From Streptomyces sp. NBC_00377 (GTDB taxonomy: Bacteria; Actinomycetota; Actinomycetes; Streptomycetales; Streptomycetaceae): 64,000 bases of DNA. Location: positions 6,572,001-6,636,000 of the forward strand of contig NZ_CP107958.1 of assembly GCF_036075115.1 (NCBI RefSeq), read 5' to 3'. The first letter of the stretch is position 1, and each line of letters begins with the position of its first letter. Both the position numbers and the translations under genes were made by a program. Shown one piece after another: positions 16,901-24,647 of the stretch. Below the pieces are notes generated by a model. The model was not told the origin of the DNA and made no database searches. It saw nothing but the letters and a program-made list of their open reading frames with translations.

Positions 16901-17600
16901 GGGCGCCTACCGCGAGGCCGCCGCCGACTACGAGGGCGCCATCGAGCAGGCCGAACGGCTCGGCGCCCGCTCCCAGTCGGCGGTCCTCGCCGCCCGGCTG
17001 GGCAGCGCGCTGCTGGAGGGAGGCGAGGAGGAGCGGGGCGAGCGCGTGCTGCGCGAGGTGATCAGCGGCGAGGAACGCGCGGTCAACGAGGCCATGCACA
17101 TCGCCCGGCTCTTCCTCGCCGGCTGGCTGGGCGCCACCGGACGTCACGCCGAGTCCCGCGAGCAACTGCGTCTGCTGCGCGAGGAGTTCACGTTCGGTCA
17201 CTTCGCGGTCTTCGACTGCTTCATCCTCGGGGCGGAAGCATGGCTGGACGCGGTCGACGGCCGGTACACGCAGTCCCTGACGGGCATCCGGTCCGCCCTG
17301 GAACGGGCCACGGACCCACTGGCCATGGCCATGGCCCCGCAGATGCGCTCCTTCTATCTCTTCATCGCGGCGACGTCCCTGTCCCGTGTGGACGGCAGTG
17401 TCCGCGCAGCCGACGCCGCCCGCTGCCTGGGCGCCGCCGAGACCCTGCTGCCGCAGTGCCATGTGCCCCAGCGGGTGGAACGCGAGGCCCGCGACCTGGC
17501 CACGGTCTGGACGCGCGCCGCGCTCGGCGACAAGGAGTTCGAGCGCGCGTACGCCGAGGGCGGTGGCCTCTCCTACGAAGAGGCCACCGCCCTGGTATGA
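13965..17600 (+). CDS. AfsR/SARP-type transcriptional regulator with NB-ARC ATPase and TPR domains
   Basis: A 1211-residue protein. Order: OmpR-like winged helix (residues about 1-95), bacterial transcriptional activation (BTAD) domain (about 100-250), Ala/Pro linker, NB-ARC/STAND ATPase with P-loop LGPGGAGKTR (about 308-317) and Walker B LIVLDNCEHV (about 483-492), winged helix and C-terminal TPR-like helices. SARPs bind direct heptamer repeats and activate secondary-metabolite or export genes. Between the P-loop helix and the normal continuation GVWLAELAPV lies an insertion of about 94 residues made of a 32-residue D/G/R-rich repeat, absent from family members I know. GGAG is 4 nt before the ATG; a GTG 9 nt later is an alternative. 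It converges on an ABC exporter with a heptamer array in its promoter. Confidence 0.92.
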   Translation: MDPVRYRILGTTQALRPDGNPVAVGGARLRALLAVLALRAGRSVPAGLLVEEVWAGEPPADAQGALQALVGRLRRALGADAIDSAEGGYRLAAAPDDVDLHRFERLTADGIRALADGDSAKAAVVLDDALALWQGPALADLPDGAAEAARWEARRLDAVRARHTAAIALGQAERSLPELTALCDAHPLDEPLQALRLRALREAGRTAQALAAYDGVRRMLADRLGTDPGPELRTLHAELLGHADRGDAGMPPRPVPPEAPSGAPAPAAPAPPPPPLGNLRARLTSFVGRENDIAAIRADLETARLVTLLGPGGAGKTRLSQEAAEAVRDASRDGGRYASGDGRRYAARDGAGGAVDGGGRHGTRGGVGDASGDGGRDTARDGFGGAVPDGGRHGTRDRAGSAAPDRVRETAGDGVPDTARDGVWLAELAPVADPDAVPQAVLTAVGARETVLYGAGAEEIRVAAERHDDPLERLIEHCARRRMLIVLDNCEHVVGAAARLVEELLARCPEVTVLATSREPLGVPGEVLRPLDPLPEPVALRLLADRGAAARPGFRTDADGETAAACAEICRRLDGLPLAIELAAARLRMLTPRQIADRLDDRFRLLTSGSRTVLPRQQTLRAVVDWSWDLLDEDERDVLARLSVFARGCDLDAVEAVCGPAAPDSRAGRDPLAPLDLLASLVDKSLVVAAPDHRGDMRYRLLETVAEYAGERLDESGRRAAAERAHLTYYRELARTTEPLLRGPGQRDAIDRFQLEYENLRTALGRAVAARDEQEALCLALSLVWYWQMRDLRIEARGWCLEVMALGPDPFAEPLRPAAPVWKSCIDAPPPMAGEILAEARRGVHLAHLACMDTEMEAWQTATSQNKLRRIAETYEPGQPQTCRAPGLLWFFAVMMTGAPDRIRAIIDASVDTCRRTPGYEWELASCLQMRANILANRADWAGSAFRDAAEALEIFRRLGDAWGTAEALSARAEAHERLGAYREAAADYEGAIEQAERLGARSQSAVLAARLGSALLEGGEEERGERVLREVISGEERAVNEAMHIARLFLAGWLGATGRHAESREQLRLLREEFTFGHFAVFDCFILGAEAWLDAVDGRYTQSLTGIRSALERATDPLAMAMAPQMRSFYLFIAATSLSRVDGSVRAADAARCLGAAETLLPQCHVPQRVEREARDLATVWTRAALGDKEFERAYAEGGGLSYEEATALV
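14976..15233 (+). repeat. 96-bp in-gene repeat (32 aa) inside the AfsR-like gene
   Basis: The block ASGDG...HGTR is found at 14976 and again at 15072, 96 bp later, with a more decayed third copy from 15168. It stays in frame and encodes Asp/Gly/Arg-rich text between the P-loop and the next conserved strand. Confidence 0.85.
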
Positions 17601-17648
17601 CGCGCCCGGTCACTGTCCGTCGAGCCGCGCCTCGTCCGGCGCGCCGGC

Positions 17649-18467
17649 TCAGGTCTTCGTGCGGAACTTGTGGATCGCGACCGGCGCCATCACCGCGGTG
17701 AGCCCTATCGACCAGGCCAGCGTCACCCACAGGCCGTGGGCGACCGGGCCGCCCACCATCAGTCCGCGTGCCGCGTCCGCGAGCGAGGACAACGGGTTGT
17801 ACTCGGTGAAGTTCTGGAGCCAGCCGGGCATCGACCGGGTCGGTGCGAAGATCGACGAGCCGAACTGGAGCGGCATCAGCACCAGGAAGCCCATCGCCTG
17901 CACGGACTGCGCGCTCTTCATCATCACGCCGAGGGTGAGGAACACCCACATCAGCGCCGAGCCGAACACCGTGGCCAGCCCGACGGCGGCGAAGAGGCCG
18001 GGCCAGTGGGTGATGTCGAAGCCCACCAGCACGGCCACCACCACGAGGATCACGCAGGCGACCAGCATGCGCATCAGCTCGACGACGATCTTGGCGAAGA
18101 GCACCGAGCCGCGTCCGATGGGCAGCGACCGGAAGCGGTCCATGACCCCGGAGTTGAAGTCCGTGTTGAAGCCGGTGCCCACGCCCTGCGCCATGTTCAT
18201 CCCCATCATGGCCAGCAGCCCGGGGATGACGTACTGCACGTACGCCTCCTGCCCGCCGCCCAGCGACTGCCCGATCGAGCCGCCGAAGACGTACACGAAC
18301 AGCAGGGTGAAGATCACCGGGAAGAGGACCGCGTCGAACATCGACTCCGGGTCCTGCCGGATCCACAGCAGGTTGCGGCGGATCAGCGCGCCGGTGTGCC
18401 GGAGATGGGCGCGCACCGGGATACGCGCGTCGGCGGCCGTGCTGATCTCGATCGTGGCCGCGCTCAT
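17649..18467 (-). CDS. ABC-2 type exporter permease (DrrB-like)
   Basis: A 272-residue membrane protein with six hydrophobic helices and the ABC-2 signature region LPIGRGSVLFAKIVVEL after VMDRFRS (about residues 110-135), typical of DrrB-type daunorubicin/polyketide exporters. It forms the membrane channel for the ATPase encoded just upstream; the two genes overlap by 4 bp (ATGA), indicating coupled translation. The substrate is unknown; drug or antibiotic efflux is the usual role. It converges on the AfsR-like regulator gene. Confidence 0.92.
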   Translation of the reverse strand: MSAATIEISTAADARIPVRAHLRHTGALIRRNLLWIRQDPESMFDAVLFPVIFTLLFVYVFGGSIGQSLGGGQEAYVQYVIPGLLAMMGMNMAQGVGTGFNTDFNSGVMDRFRSLPIGRGSVLFAKIVVELMRMLVACVILVVVAVLVGFDITHWPGLFAAVGLATVFGSALMWVFLTLGVMMKSAQSVQAMGFLVLMPLQFGSSIFAPTRSMPGWLQNFTEYNPLSSLADAARGLMVGGPVAHGLWVTLAWSIGLTAVMAPVAIHKFRTKT

Positions 18468-19489
18468 ACGGCGACCTCCTCGCGGGTCTCGGTGGGGCGG
18501 GCGTCCTGCGGGGCACTCGCGCGGTGGCCGGTGAGGGACAGGAACACCTCGTCCAGGCTGGGCAGTTCGGTGGTGATGGAGGCCAGCGTGATGCCACGCG
18601 CGGTGACCGCGCCGACCACGGCGGTCAGCTGCTCGTCGCTGAGGACCGGCACGAGGACGGAGCCGCGCTCGGCGTCCACGCTGGTGGTGGCGAGTCCGGT
18701 GATGCCCAGCTCGTCGATCCATCCGGCGAGCGAGCGCAGGTGCGCCGGATCGGCCGGGCGGACCCGCAGCGCACGGCCGCCGACCCTCGCCTTCAGCTCC
18801 TCGATGGCGCCGTTCGCGATGACCTTGCCACGGTCCACGACCGTCAGCTCGGAGGCGAGCTGCTCGGCCTCCTCCATGTACTGCGTGGTGAGCAGCACGG
18901 TGACGCCGTCCCCGACCATCGCCTTGACCTCGGCCCACACCTCGTTGCGGGTGCGCGGGTCGAGGCCGGTGGTCGGCTCGTCGAGGAACAGCACCTGCGG
19001 ACGGCCGATCATCGACGCGGCGAGGTCGAGCCGCCGGCGCATGCCACCGGAGTAGGTGCTCGCGGGGCGCTTGGCGGCGTCCGTCAGCGAGAACCGCTCC
19101 AGCAGCTCGTCGGCCCGGGCCCGGGCGTCCTTGCGGGGGAGGTCGAGCAGCCGCCCGATGAGGTAGAGGTTCTCCCACCCGGGGAGCTTCTCGTCCACCG
19201 AGGCGTACTGCCCGGTGAGCCCGATCACCCGGCGCAGCTGCCGGGGCTGGCGCAGGACGTCGTAGCCGACGACGGTGGCCCGTCCGCTGTCGGGGGCGAG
19301 CAGGGTGGACAGGATCCGTACGAGGGTGGTCTTCCCGGCGCCGTTCGGCCCGAGCACCCCCATGACGGTGCCCTCCCGTACGTCCAGGTCGACTCCGTCC
19401 AGTGCCTTGGTCTCGCCGTAGTGCTTGACCAACCCCCGAACGGTCACGGCGCTTCCCGCGCCGCTGGGGTTCTTGTCGATTCGCGTCAT
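18464..19489 (-). CDS. ABC exporter ATPase (DrrA-like)
   Basis: A 341-residue ATP-binding subunit. Walker A GPNGAGKTT (about residues 47-55), Q-loop GLTGQYASVDE, signature YSGGMRRRLDLA (about 144-155), Walker B VLFLDEPTTGLD and H-loop region TTQYMEEAEQLA are all present, followed by the DrrA-type C-terminal regulatory domain. Start is the ATG at 19489, which has no ribosome site; a possible -10 (GACTGT) lies 6 nt upstream and a long array of heptamer repeats upstream of that. A SARP-type activator is thus the likely controller, the neighbouring 1211-aa protein being the first candidate. Confidence 0.93.
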   Translation of the reverse strand: MTRIDKNPSGAGSAVTVRGLVKHYGETKALDGVDLDVREGTVMGVLGPNGAGKTTLVRILSTLLAPDSGRATVVGYDVLRQPRQLRRVIGLTGQYASVDEKLPGWENLYLIGRLLDLPRKDARARADELLERFSLTDAAKRPASTYSGGMRRRLDLAASMIGRPQVLFLDEPTTGLDPRTRNEVWAEVKAMVGDGVTVLLTTQYMEEAEQLASELTVVDRGKVIANGAIEELKARVGGRALRVRPADPAHLRSLAGWIDELGITGLATTSVDAERGSVLVPVLSDEQLTAVVGAVTARGITLASITTELPSLDEVFLSLTGHRASAPQDARPTETREEVAV

Positions 19490-19495
19490 GCCGGA

Positions 19496-19501
19496 ACAGT
19501 C
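19496..19501 (-). promoter_or_regulatory. Possible -10 hexamer GACTGT of the ABC exporter operon
   Basis: GACTGT keeps only the A at position 2 and the final T of TANNNT. It is 6 nt before the ATG and 9 nt after the last heptamer; SARP sites usually end about 8 nt upstream of -10. Confidence 0.35.
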
Positions 19502-19510
19502 GCAACCCCC

Positions 19511-19591
19511 ACCGACAAACCACCGACAGCCCGCCGACAGCAACCGTCTCCGCCCACAGCCCGCCTACAGCCCGCCTACAAGGTGCCTACA
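19511..19591 (-). promoter_or_regulatory. Array of seven direct heptamers, SARP-operator architecture
   Basis: On the minus strand heptamers TGTAGGC (19585, 19574, 19563), TGTGGGC (19552), TGTCGGC (19533) and TGTCGGT (19522, 19511) follow one another with starts 11 bp apart, except one 19-bp step that splits them into groups of four and three. Known SARPs (AfsR, ActII-ORF4, DnrI types) bind heptamers spaced 11 bp apart just upstream of the -10. The array ends 9 nt before a possible -10 of the ABC exporter operon. A plain minisatellite remains an alternative. Confidence 0.65.
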
Positions 19592-19660
19592 GCTCGCCGC
19601 CGGTGGGTCGGCGGCGGGTCTCGGGCCCACTGCACGGCGGCCCGCGACCCGGACGCGCGG

Positions 19661-19692
19661 CAGCCCGCCGACGGGGGAAGATCGGCGGGCTG
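19661..19692 (-). terminator. Terminator downstream of panB
   Basis: CAGCCCGCCGA and TCGGCGGGCTG form a perfect 11-bp stem with a 10-nt loop, 27 bp beyond the panB stop. Confidence 0.75.
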
Positions 19693-19719
19693 CTCCGGTG
19701 CGGTGTCGGCTCTGTGTGT

Positions 19720-20586
19720 CTAGTGGACGGAGTGCTCGTCCAGCGGGAACGTGCCGCCCACGACGTCCTCGGCGAACGCCTTCGCCGCGTTGCCCATGAC
19801 CTCACGCAGGTTCGCGTACTGCTTGACGAACTTCGGCACCCGGCCCCCGGTCAGCCCGAGCATGTCGGTCCACACCAGTACCTGGGCGTCCGTCTCGGGT
19901 CCGGCGCCGATGCCGACGGTCGGGATGTGGAGCACCCGGGTGACCTCGGCCGCCAGCTCCGCCGGGACCAGCTCGAGCACCACGGCGAACGCGCCCGCGT
20001 CCTGCACGGACTTCGCGTCCCGCAGCAGCTGCTGGGCGGCCTCCTCGCCGCGCCCCTGCACGCGGTATCCCATCGCGTTCACGGACTGCGGGGTGAGACC
20101 GATGTGGGCCATCACCGGGATGCCGGACTCCACCAGGAGCTCGATCTGCCGGTGCGAGCGCTCGCCGCCCTCCAGCTTCACGGCGCCGACGCCGGCCTCC
20201 TTCACCAGACGGGTCGCCGAGCGCAGTGCCTGCACCGGCCCTTCCTGGTAGGAGCCGAAGGGCAGGTCGCCGACGATCAGCGCACGGCTGGTGCCCCGAA
20301 CGACCGCCGCCGACAGCATGGTCATCTCGTCGAGGGTGACGGGTACGGTCGTCTCGTACCCGAGGTGGCAGTTGCCCGCCGAGTCGCCCACGAGCATGAC
20401 CGGGATCCCGGCCTCGTCGAAGACGGACGCGGTCATCGCGTCGTAGGCGGTGAGCATGGGCCACTTCTCGCCGCGCTCCTTGGCGAGGGCGAGGTCGCGG
20501 ACGGTGATACGGCGTGTGCCCTTGCCTCCGTACAGCGCCTTGCTGCCGTCGGAGGTCTTGGAGTGGGCAGCCGAAAGCTGCGTCAT
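19720..20586 (-). CDS. panB: 3-methyl-2-oxobutanoate hydroxymethyltransferase
   Basis: A 288-residue enzyme making ketopantoate from 2-ketoisovalerate and methylene-tetrahydrofolate, the first committed step to pantothenate and CoA. The TIM-barrel landmarks are clear: ITVRDLALAKERGEKWPMLTAYDA, metal-binding VGDSAG, the loop VKLEGG, the segment MAHIGLTPQSVN with its catalytic-site histidine, LELVP, and GIGAGP. It has the usual length plus an extended 25-residue N-terminus seen in actinobacteria. It stands alone, without panC or panD beside it. Confidence 0.96.
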   Translation of the reverse strand: MTQLSAAHSKTSDGSKALYGGKGTRRITVRDLALAKERGEKWPMLTAYDAMTASVFDEAGIPVMLVGDSAGNCHLGYETTVPVTLDEMTMLSAAVVRGTSRALIVGDLPFGSYQEGPVQALRSATRLVKEAGVGAVKLEGGERSHRQIELLVESGIPVMAHIGLTPQSVNAMGYRVQGRGEEAAQQLLRDAKSVQDAGAFAVVLELVPAELAAEVTRVLHIPTVGIGAGPETDAQVLVWTDMLGLTGGRVPKFVKQYANLREVMGNAAKAFAEDVVGGTFPLDEHSVH

Positions 20587-20845
20587 TGCACCGGCTCCTT
20601 ACGTCATCTCGAGGCGCCCTCACGGCGTCCCCGGACCACCACCCATGGTGGCACTTCGTGCCGGGGAGAGCCAGAGCGCCCCCTGTGGGCAAAGCCTCAG
20701 TCCGCCCGGCCACCCCGGCCCGCCCTGCGGATCCGGCAGTTTCAGACCCGGAAGACCCGGTGGACCCGGTCGGCCGCGCGGGTGAAGTCCGCGCGGCCTC
20801 CTCGCGCCTGCGGGTAAAGGCTCAGTAAGAAAAGCGGCGCCGGAA

Positions 20846-20870
20846 TCGATACGAGACGGTCTCGTATCGA
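20846..20870. promoter_or_regulatory. 25-bp perfect palindrome, operator of MFS gene
   Basis: Arms TCGATACGAGAC and GTCTCGTATCGA flank a single central G. It ends 8 nt before the -10 hexamer, so it covers the -35 region. A TetR-family repressor is the obvious ligand, most simply the one encoded at 22592. The rest of the 20587-20891 gap shows no gene. Confidence 0.8.
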
Positions 20871-20878
20871 AAATGTCC

Positions 20879-20884
20879 TAGGCT
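20879..20884 (+). promoter_or_regulatory. -10 hexamer TAGGCT, leaderless start of MFS gene
   Basis: TAGGCT, then 7 nt, then the ATG at 20892; there is no ribosome site. Confidence 0.55.
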
Positions 20885-20891
20885 CGTCGCC

Positions 20892-22484
20892 ATGACTACT
20901 CCTGCCGTCCCCGCGGCTCCGCGCATACCGGAAGCGGTGCACCGGCGTCGATGGGCGATCCTCGGTGTGCTGATGCTGAGCCTGCTGATCGTGGTGCTCG
21001 ACAACTCGATCCTGAACGTCGCGATCAAGACGATCTCGACGCCCGCCCCGACCGGCCTCGGCGCCACCCAGAGCGAGCTGGAGTGGGCGATCAACTCCTA
21101 CACGCTCGTCTTCGCGGGACTGCTGTTCTCCGCCGGTCTCCTCGGTGACCGGATCGGCCGCAAGAAGGTCCTGCTCGGCGGTCTCGCCGTCTTCGGCATC
21201 GGCTCCGCGCTCGCCGCGGAATCCGGCTCGCCCGCCCAGCTCATCGCCTTCCGTGCGCTGATGGCCCTCGGCGCCGCCTTCGTGATGCCCGCGACCCTCG
21301 CCGTCCTGATGAACGTCTTCGAGCGCGAGGAGCAGCCCAAGGCGATCGGCATCTGGGCGGGCGGCGTCGGACTCGCCATCGCCATCGGCCCCATCACCGG
21401 CGGTCTGCTCCTCGACCACTTCTGGTGGGGCTCCGTCTTCCTCATCAACGTGCCGATCGTGCTGCTCGCGTTCGGACTGATGCTGTGGCTGGTGCCCGAG
21501 TCCCGCGACCCGAACCCCGGCCGCATCGACCTCGTGGGCGTCGTCCTGTCGGTCATCGGACTGGTCCTGCTGGTCTACGGCATCATCAAGGGCGGCGAAC
21601 TGGCCGACTTCACGGCCCCGACCGTGCTGGCGCCCATCGCGGGCGGCCTGGTCGTCCTCGTCGCGTTCGTGCTGTTCGAGAAGCGCAGCGACCATCCGTC
21701 CGTCGACATGAACTACTTCAAGAACAAGGTGTTCTCGGCCGCGATCGCCGTCATCGCGCTGGTCTTCTTCGCGCTGATGGGCGTCACCTTCTTCTCGGTC
21801 TTCTACACCCAGAGCGTGCGCGGGTACTCGCCGCTCCAGACCGGTCTGCTGATGCTGCCGCTGGCCGCCGCGCAGCTGATCTTCGCGCCCCGGGCCCGGC
21901 TGGTCGTCGACCGCATAGGGATCAGGGCCACGACCACGGCGGCGATGGCCGTCCTCGCGGCGACGCTCGCCGCGTTCGCCACGCTCGACGCGGACACCCC
22001 GATCTGGCTGCTCGAGGTCGTGTTCTTCTTCATGGGCGCCGGGATGGCCCACATCATGACCCCGACGAGCGTCGTCATCATGCAGGCCCTGCCCCGGGAG
22101 AAGGCCGGTTCCGCATCGGCGCTGAGCAACACCTTCCGTCAGCTCGGTGGCGCGCTCGGCATCGCCGTCCTCGGCTCCGTGCTGTCCACGTCCTACCGCG
22201 ACGGCATCGAGGGTCACCTCGGCACGCTGCCGGTGGGCCTGCGCGACACGGCGGGCGAGTCCATCGAGGCGACGCTCGGGGTCGCCGCGAAACTCGGTGA
22301 GCGGGGCAAGGTGCTGGTCGCACCCGCCAACGACGCCTTCCTGCACGCCATGCACGTCACCGCCCTGTGCGGGGCCGTCGTGGCGGTCGCGGGCGCCGTC
22401 GTGGTGGCCGTCTTCCTGCCGGGCCGGCCGAAGCCCGTGCAGGAGGACGCGGCGGAGGAGGAGTTGGCGCGGGCGAAGCCGTGA
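20892..22484 (+). CDS. DHA2-family MFS drug exporter (14 helices)
   Basis: A 530-residue EmrB/QacA-type drug:proton antiporter. Motif A is LLGDRIGRKKVLLGG (about residues 83-97), and the helix-1 segment LLIVVLDNSILNVAI gives the DHA2 hallmark with an intramembrane Asp. Hydrophobicity fits 14 helices. It is preceded by a perfect 25-bp palindrome and followed, after a GC hairpin, by a TetR gene in the same direction, the usual layout of a repressor-exporter pair. The start is leaderless. Substrate unknown. Confidence 0.93.
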   Translation: MTTPAVPAAPRIPEAVHRRRWAILGVLMLSLLIVVLDNSILNVAIKTISTPAPTGLGATQSELEWAINSYTLVFAGLLFSAGLLGDRIGRKKVLLGGLAVFGIGSALAAESGSPAQLIAFRALMALGAAFVMPATLAVLMNVFEREEQPKAIGIWAGGVGLAIAIGPITGGLLLDHFWWGSVFLINVPIVLLAFGLMLWLVPESRDPNPGRIDLVGVVLSVIGLVLLVYGIIKGGELADFTAPTVLAPIAGGLVVLVAFVLFEKRSDHPSVDMNYFKNKVFSAAIAVIALVFFALMGVTFFSVFYTQSVRGYSPLQTGLLMLPLAAAQLIFAPRARLVVDRIGIRATTTAAMAVLAATLAAFATLDADTPIWLLEVVFFFMGAGMAHIMTPTSVVIMQALPREKAGSASALSNTFRQLGGALGIAVLGSVLSTSYRDGIEGHLGTLPVGLRDTAGESIEATLGVAAKLGERGKVLVAPANDAFLHAMHVTALCGAVVAVAGAVVVAVFLPGRPKPVQEDAAEEELARAKP

Positions 22485-22489
22485 CGGCC

Positions 22490-22532
22490 CCGGGCGGGCG
22501 GGGGGCGGCACTGCCCCCCCCCGCCCGCCCGG
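22490..22532 (+). terminator. Very GC-rich hairpin between MFS and TetR genes
   Basis: A stem of about 17 bp of C/G runs (CCGGGCGGGC on the left, GCCCGCCCGG on the right) closes a short loop, just after the MFS stop. It probably lowers read-through into the TetR gene. Confidence 0.6.
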
Positions 22533-22591
22533 GCCGCCGGCGGACGCCGTCGGACGACAATGTCCCCAGCGCGACGAAAGGACCGAGCAAC

Positions 22592-23296
22592 GTGAGCCTC
22601 GCCGACAGGGGGACCACCGAAGGGCGGGCCGCCGACCGCGGAACCGCCGGCCGGGTGCCTGCGGGCAGGGGGGCCGCCGGTACCGGGACCGCCGTGGAGC
22701 AGCCCCTCCGGGGACGGCCGCGCAGCGAGGCCGTGGAACGGGCCATCATCGAGGGCACCATGAAGCTGCTGGAGGAGGGCGTCCCGCTCGCCGAGATCTC
22801 CATCGAGCGCATCGCCCGTACCGCCGGCGTCGGCAAGGCCGCCATCTACCGTCGCTGGAGCGGCAAGGAAGCACTCTTCGTCGACGTGCTGCGCGCCGCC
22901 GAACCCCAGGATCCCGAACTCCCGGGCACCTCCATGCGCGACGACCTGATCGTGCTCCTGGAGGCACTGCGGCGAAGGGGCCTCGCCAACCGGTCCTCGG
23001 CGATCCTGCACAACGTGCACGCCCAGATGAAGAGCAGCCCGAAGATCTGGGCGGCGTACCACAACACGGCGATAGAACCCCGGCGCCGGATGGGCGTCGA
23101 GGTCCTGCGCCGGGGGCAGCAGAACGGCGAACTGCGGGCCGACCTGGACGTGGAACTGGTGAACGACATCTTCGTCGGCCCCATGCTCGTCCGCGCGGTA
23201 CTGCGCCCCGACACCGACCTCCCGGAGGAACTCCCGGAGCGCATCGTCGACACGCTGCTGGCCGGGCTACGGCCCGTCAGTTCCCCCACCGGGTAG
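22592..23296 (+). CDS. TetR/AcrR family regulator, probable repressor of the upstream exporter
   Basis: A 234-residue regulator. An unusual Gly/Arg/Thr-rich tail of about 45 residues precedes the HTH: GRPRSEAVERAIIEGTMKLL, then ISIERIARTAGVGKAAIYRRW (about residues 68-88). The C-terminal part resembles the TetR C-terminal domain type with an R-x-x-x-N ligand pocket. Start is GTG 22592 with AAAGGA 9 nt upstream; the ATG codons further in would remove part of the tail only. It most likely binds the palindrome at 20846-20870. Confidence 0.9.
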   Translation: MSLADRGTTEGRAADRGTAGRVPAGRGAAGTGTAVEQPLRGRPRSEAVERAIIEGTMKLLEEGVPLAEISIERIARTAGVGKAAIYRRWSGKEALFVDVLRAAEPQDPELPGTSMRDDLIVLLEALRRRGLANRSSAILHNVHAQMKSSPKIWAAYHNTAIEPRRRMGVEVLRRGQQNGELRADLDVELVNDIFVGPMLVRAVLRPDTDLPEELPERIVDTLLAGLRPVSSPTG

Positions 23297-23477
23297 CCCG
23301 AATGTGCGCGTTTCGTCACAGACCGGGTCACCCGCCCCAGGTCCGGAACCCCTGAGACCGCCCCGGTCGTCCTCGTGCCCGTACGGCCGTCACGGGACGG
23401 CGAGATCAAAGCCGATCATCCCCTAGGTTGGTACCCGGGGGACGGACGGTGTGCAAGGCAGGCAGTGAGGCGACGGT

Positions 23478-24539
23478 ATGGCGCAGCAGGCGTACATGAC
23501 GGAGACGGACGGCAACGGAGGCTCGGGTCACGAGCCTCGGGGAGTCCGGCTTCGACGCCTGATCGGCACTCTGTTCGGCCGCGTCCTCGCGGGCTGGCGC
23601 GGCGATCCGCGCATCTGGCGGCGCGGCCTGGTGCTCACCGGCTTCGCCCTGGCGTTCTCCCTGGTGATGCTGGTGCACTCGCGCATCCCCAACCGCTACG
23701 GCAACCTCGGCAGTCTCACCGAGACCTTCCTGCCCTGGATCGGCGTGTTCGTGCCGGTGCTGCTGGTGCTGGCGCTGGTGCGCAGGTCGGCGACCGCGCT
23801 GATCGCCGTCGTCCTCCCGGCCGTGGTCTGGACGAACCTCTTCGGCGGGCTGCTCAGTGACAAGACGGGCAGCGGCGGCGACCTGACCGTCGTCACCCAC
23901 AACGTCAACGCCGACAACCCGGACCCCGCCGGCACCGCCCGTGACGTGGCCGCGTCCGAGGCCGACGTGCTGGCGCTGGAGGAGCTGACGGCCGCGGCGG
24001 TGCCGGTGTACGAGAAGGCGCTGGCGGCGACGTACAAGTACCACTCGGTGCAGGGCACGGTCGGCCTGTGGAGCAGGTACCCGCTCAGCGGTGTGAAGCC
24101 CGTGGACATCAAGCTGGGATGGACCCGCGCGATGCGGGCGGCGGTCGCGACGCCCGAGGGCGAGGTCGCCGTCTACGTCGCCCATCTCCCCTCGGTGCGG
24201 GTGAAGCTCCAGGCCGGTTTCACCGCCCGGCAGCGCGACAAGAGCGCGGACGCCCTCGGTGAGGCGATCGCCGACGAGAAGCTGACACGGGTGGTCCTGC
24301 TCGGGGATCTCAACGGCACCATGAACGACCGCTCGCTCAACGCCGTCACCTCCCAGATGCGCTCCACGCAGGGCGCGGCGGGCAGCGGCTTCGGCTTCAG
24401 CTGGCCCGCGTCGTTCCCGATGGCCCGGATCGACCAGATCATGGTGAGGGATGTGGAGCCGGTCACCTCGTGGACGCTGCCGCAGACGGGCAGCGACCAT
24501 CTGCCGGTGGCGGCGCGTGTGAAGGTCACCACACCTTAA
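23478..24539 (+). CDS. Membrane-anchored endonuclease/exonuclease/phosphatase family protein
   Basis: A 353-residue protein. Three hydrophobic helices (about residues 50-125: VLTGFALAFSLVML, IGVFVPVLLVLALV, ALIAVVLPAVVW) are followed by an EEP-fold domain placed outside the membrane. EEP landmarks are seen: THNVNADN, a metal-binding Glu in ALEELT, LLGDLNGTMND, and the final SDHLPVAARV with the catalytic His. The fold covers DNases, sphingomyelinases and phosphatases, and the membrane form is common in streptomycetes without a known substrate. It is not in an obvious operon. Confidence 0.88.
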   Translation: MAQQAYMTETDGNGGSGHEPRGVRLRRLIGTLFGRVLAGWRGDPRIWRRGLVLTGFALAFSLVMLVHSRIPNRYGNLGSLTETFLPWIGVFVPVLLVLALVRRSATALIAVVLPAVVWTNLFGGLLSDKTGSGGDLTVVTHNVNADNPDPAGTARDVAASEADVLALEELTAAAVPVYEKALAATYKYHSVQGTVGLWSRYPLSGVKPVDIKLGWTRAMRAAVATPEGEVAVYVAHLPSVRVKLQAGFTARQRDKSADALGEAIADEKLTRVVLLGDLNGTMNDRSLNAVTSQMRSTQGAAGSGFGFSWPASFPMARIDQIMVRDVEPVTSWTLPQTGSDHLPVAARVKVTTP

Positions 24540-24580
24540 CCAGGGGGTCACCCGCTGGAATAGCGGGCCGAGGAGACTTT

Positions 24581-24620
24581 GTTCCGTACTTGAACATACG
24601 AACCGTATGATGAACGGAAC
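24581..24620. promoter_or_regulatory. Nested inverted repeats, operator of second MFS gene
   Basis: An inner perfect palindrome CATACG-AAC-CGTATG (24595-24609) lies within an outer pair GTTCCGT (24581-24587) and ACGGAAC (24614-24620). It precedes the MFS gene by 27 nt and resembles TetR- or MarR-type operators; no divergent regulator gene is adjacent. Confidence 0.65.
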
Positions 24621-24647
24621 CCACTCTCCCTGAAAGGCAAGTTCTCC

